A stretch of 64,000 nucleotides of DNA from Tyto alba. Its lineage: Eukaryota; Chordata; Aves; Strigiformes; Tytonidae. Shown piece after piece: positions 61,691-64,000 of this stretch. The position numbers were made by a program, and so were the translations under genes. Position 1 is the first letter of the stretch; each line of letters starts with the position of its first letter. The notes below the pieces were generated by a model. It worked only from the letters and a program-made list of their open reading frames with translations. It made no database searches and was not told the origin of the DNA. Where the stretch lies: assembly GCF_018691265.1 (NCBI RefSeq), contig NW_024881272.1:18775323-18839322 (forward strand), read 5' to 3'.

Positions 61691-62937
61691 TATGTCTTTC
61701 ACCTTGTTTCTTCTCTATTTCTGTCTCTGTTACTTCTCTTTCACCATTTTTTTTTTTTTTTTTTATAATTCATCTTTCTCCCTACTACCTTACCATTACT
61801 TCATTAAGTCACTTCCTTCCTTTTTTGTTTTTTGAACTATGTGCTCTTTGGCACCCTTGTATTTCTTCTCCTCTTTGTGTCTTTCCAAACACATGAAAAA
61901 CAGACTGTCATATGCCAGTGGCCTTGCTACAGAGACCCGTCTTTTTTCATCCTCCCAGAGGGGAGCCAAAATGCCACATTTTCATTCATTGCATCAAAAC
62001 CACTTTTCTTAAACAATGAGAAATTATACAGGTATATTCAAATTCAGGTCTAAAGGTGATGTTCTTGAGGCATGACTAAAGAGCATAGCTAGCTATGGGA
62101 AGCACACAATCTGCTGTGAATATGCACATGCAGTGGTAGGCATTACATAGCCTCTAAAAAAGGAAATCAATACTCCTGACAGTCATGTTAACAGATGTCT
62201 GCTTCCTGCTGACTGTTAGGTTATATCATGTGCAAAATTAGTTACAACACAGGTCTGGACCTACAGGTTCAAGAACACCAGATTAAGTGACTTTATGTCC
62301 AGACTATGCCAGGGAAAGTACCATCAAAAAGAGTTAAGGTGGAACATCACCATAGGCAGAGAATTGTTTTACTTTTGTCCCCTCAAGTCAGGCCCATTAC
62401 ATTATTTTAATGTACATGTAATACATAAGTACAGTAGTGTCACTGTGGCACTACAGGCTGCTTGGCCTAATAGGTATTTGGGGATGTCAAGATAATCTCC
62501 AAAATTCAGCGCAGCTCAAACACCACTGTCTCTTGAAAAAACAACTGTTTCAACTTACTCTTCCAATTTTTGACAGAAAATTATCAAAGAGGTGACTACC
62601 CCTGCCATGGCAGGAAGCAGTACGATAAATGAAGGAGAGGACTGAGGAAAGTTTACTCTACACTTAAGAGCAGAAAACAAGTTTGTTTTCCAGCACATCT
62701 GTTTCACGGTGCATTGTTGCTGCAATATAAATTTTTTGAACTGCAGTATTTTCCTGTCTGCTTTGACCAGGGTCTGTGCTTGAAAGGGTTGAGTGCAGGG
62801 TTCTGAAGCAAGACTATTGTGGGCATCTGATAAAGGAGGTGTTTGCATTAGTGCTGAGGATCCACAGCAACAAGATCTCAGACTGTGCCTTTCCATAGAA
62901 GGTCCGAACATAAAGTAGGGAAACTAAACTTGGTCTT

Positions 62938-63030
62938 GGAAGGCAGAGGTTCTTTGTCCCCTGCATGATCTCAGACAACATTTTTCCTCTCTCCAGGCCT
63001 CAATTTTTCCTGGAAATAGGGACTGACAGC
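62938..63030 (+). mobile_element. MIR-like SINE fragment
   Basis: GATCTCAGACAACATTTTTCCTCTCTCCAGGCCTCAATTTTTCCTGGAAATAGGGACTGA follows the sense MIR pattern (TCTCTGTGCCTCAGTTTCCTCATCTGTAAAATGGGG). It is diverged and partial. Confidence 0.55.
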
Positions 63031-64000
63031 TTCCTGTCTTCTCTCTCTGCACTCATGGCTTTTTTGGCTAGTGGCTGTTCCTGATTATGGGTAAGTCTGA
63101 TGACTGTGAGTCTGACCTCCAGGAGGCCTCTGGACACTTCTATATTATATTTGATAATGAAGCCTCCTGTCTTATCCAATCAAGACAAAAAAAGTAAGTC
63201 AGACCAGAGGAAACTCACTCAGCACAAAATGGCAGCCTCGGTGGAGTAAAGTCAGAGCCATTAGCTATTGACTACTATAGAAATACTGAAACTGCATCAG
63301 GGATTTCTTCTTTTAATTGCTATTTAGGGATTTAAATGAGATTTTTAAAAAGAAAGAAAGACAGAATGTTTAGTCTACAATCACTCTTTGCTGCCAATAC
63401 AGGCTATCATATAAATTACTTAGACACTTTTAAAAATACATTATTTACTCAATAACCCATAATGGGTCCAGAGCTCCTTTTACACGCTATTATAGAAGTA
63501 CATAATTGCTGAATGTTCAAATGGATATTTCTTCTGGGCAATAGTCTGTAATGGCTCCTTCAAAGCTCTTAGGCTTTTATCATACGAAGGCCTAAGTAGA
63601 AAATGTTTAGTTCACTGATCACTGACCTAATAGAGAGCAACAGCTTCTCTGGAACAACTACTGTCTGCTAGAGCAGATGATGTATGAATGACATTTAAAA
63701 AAATTCTTGGAAGTATGTGCTAGGGAAATATTATTGTTCATGCAAAGCAAATACCGCTGATGAGATCCTCAGAGTTCTTTTGTTTGGTACTGCTTGGTTT
63801 AGTTTTTTAGTTTCTGTGCGAGCCCAAGAACAAAAGAAAACAGTCAGTATTGTGTATGAAATGAGAGCTCAGTCTAGGACCCATTTGGATCTATGAGAAA
63901 ATTTTCCATGTTCTCAGAGGTCATCCAGCTCAATTAAAAAATGTCTCAAATGAAAATGCAGGTATTTGGTACACATTACAATGTAAGAAGCTGAATTTTA

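Larger units (their letters stand above)
51412..64000. other. Intergenic region, no gene recognised
   Basis: 12.6 kb of mostly AT-rich DNA has ORFs of at most about 125 codons and no recognisable protein. It contains MIR-like and CR1-like fragments and a T-run near 61749-61764. A GC-richer stretch at 55320-55620 shows no identifiable feature. Confidence 0.7.

Overview
This is vertebrate nuclear DNA, most probably from a bird. It carries one recognisable protein-coding gene, LMO4 (LIM domain only 4), on the minus strand. Its four coding exons are at 22717-22952, 15692-15788, 15165-15320 and 11000-11008. Spliced together they encode a 165-residue protein with two LIM zinc-binding domains, the length of mammalian LMO4. 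All junctions have GT/AG borders and the phases join correctly. The avian assignment rests mainly on a 660-bp solo LTR at 50747-51406 that resembles an ERVL-type LTR abundant in bird genomes, together with old CR1-like and MIR-like fragments. I saw no mammal-type Alu, B1 or L1 sequence.

Layout. Positions 1 to about 9.8 kb lie downstream of LMO4 and are AT-rich, with no convincing gene. They hold two diverged copies of an unidentified ~100-bp element about 2.85 kb apart. About 9.8-11.0 kb is the LMO4 3' UTR, with candidate poly(A) signals. 11.0-22.7 kb holds the coding exons and introns; the 6.9-kb second intron contains its own CpG-rich segment at 19.6-20.7 kb. 22.4-27.8 kb is the 5' end: coding exon 2 inside a CpG island, an inferred intron of about 2.3 kb, and a large CpG island (24.95-27.76 kb) that holds a probable non-coding first exon and promoter.

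27.8-64 kb is a long stretch without a recognisable gene, upstream of LMO4. It fits the gene-poor regulatory surroundings expected of a developmental transcriptional cofactor. It contains AT-rich segments that look like conserved non-coding DNA, an isolated CpG-rich patch at about 47.15-47.5 kb with a four-copy 50-bp minisatellite, the solo LTR, a perfect 18-bp inverted repeat at 34657-34700, and scattered simple repeats and old transposon fragments.

I found no new multi-gene system. The long open frames in the CpG islands are GC-composition artefacts. The most useful observations are the complete LMO4 structure, the possible divergent and intragenic promoters, the minisatellite within the isolated CpG patch, the duplicated element downstream of LMO4, and the solo LTR with its target-site duplication.
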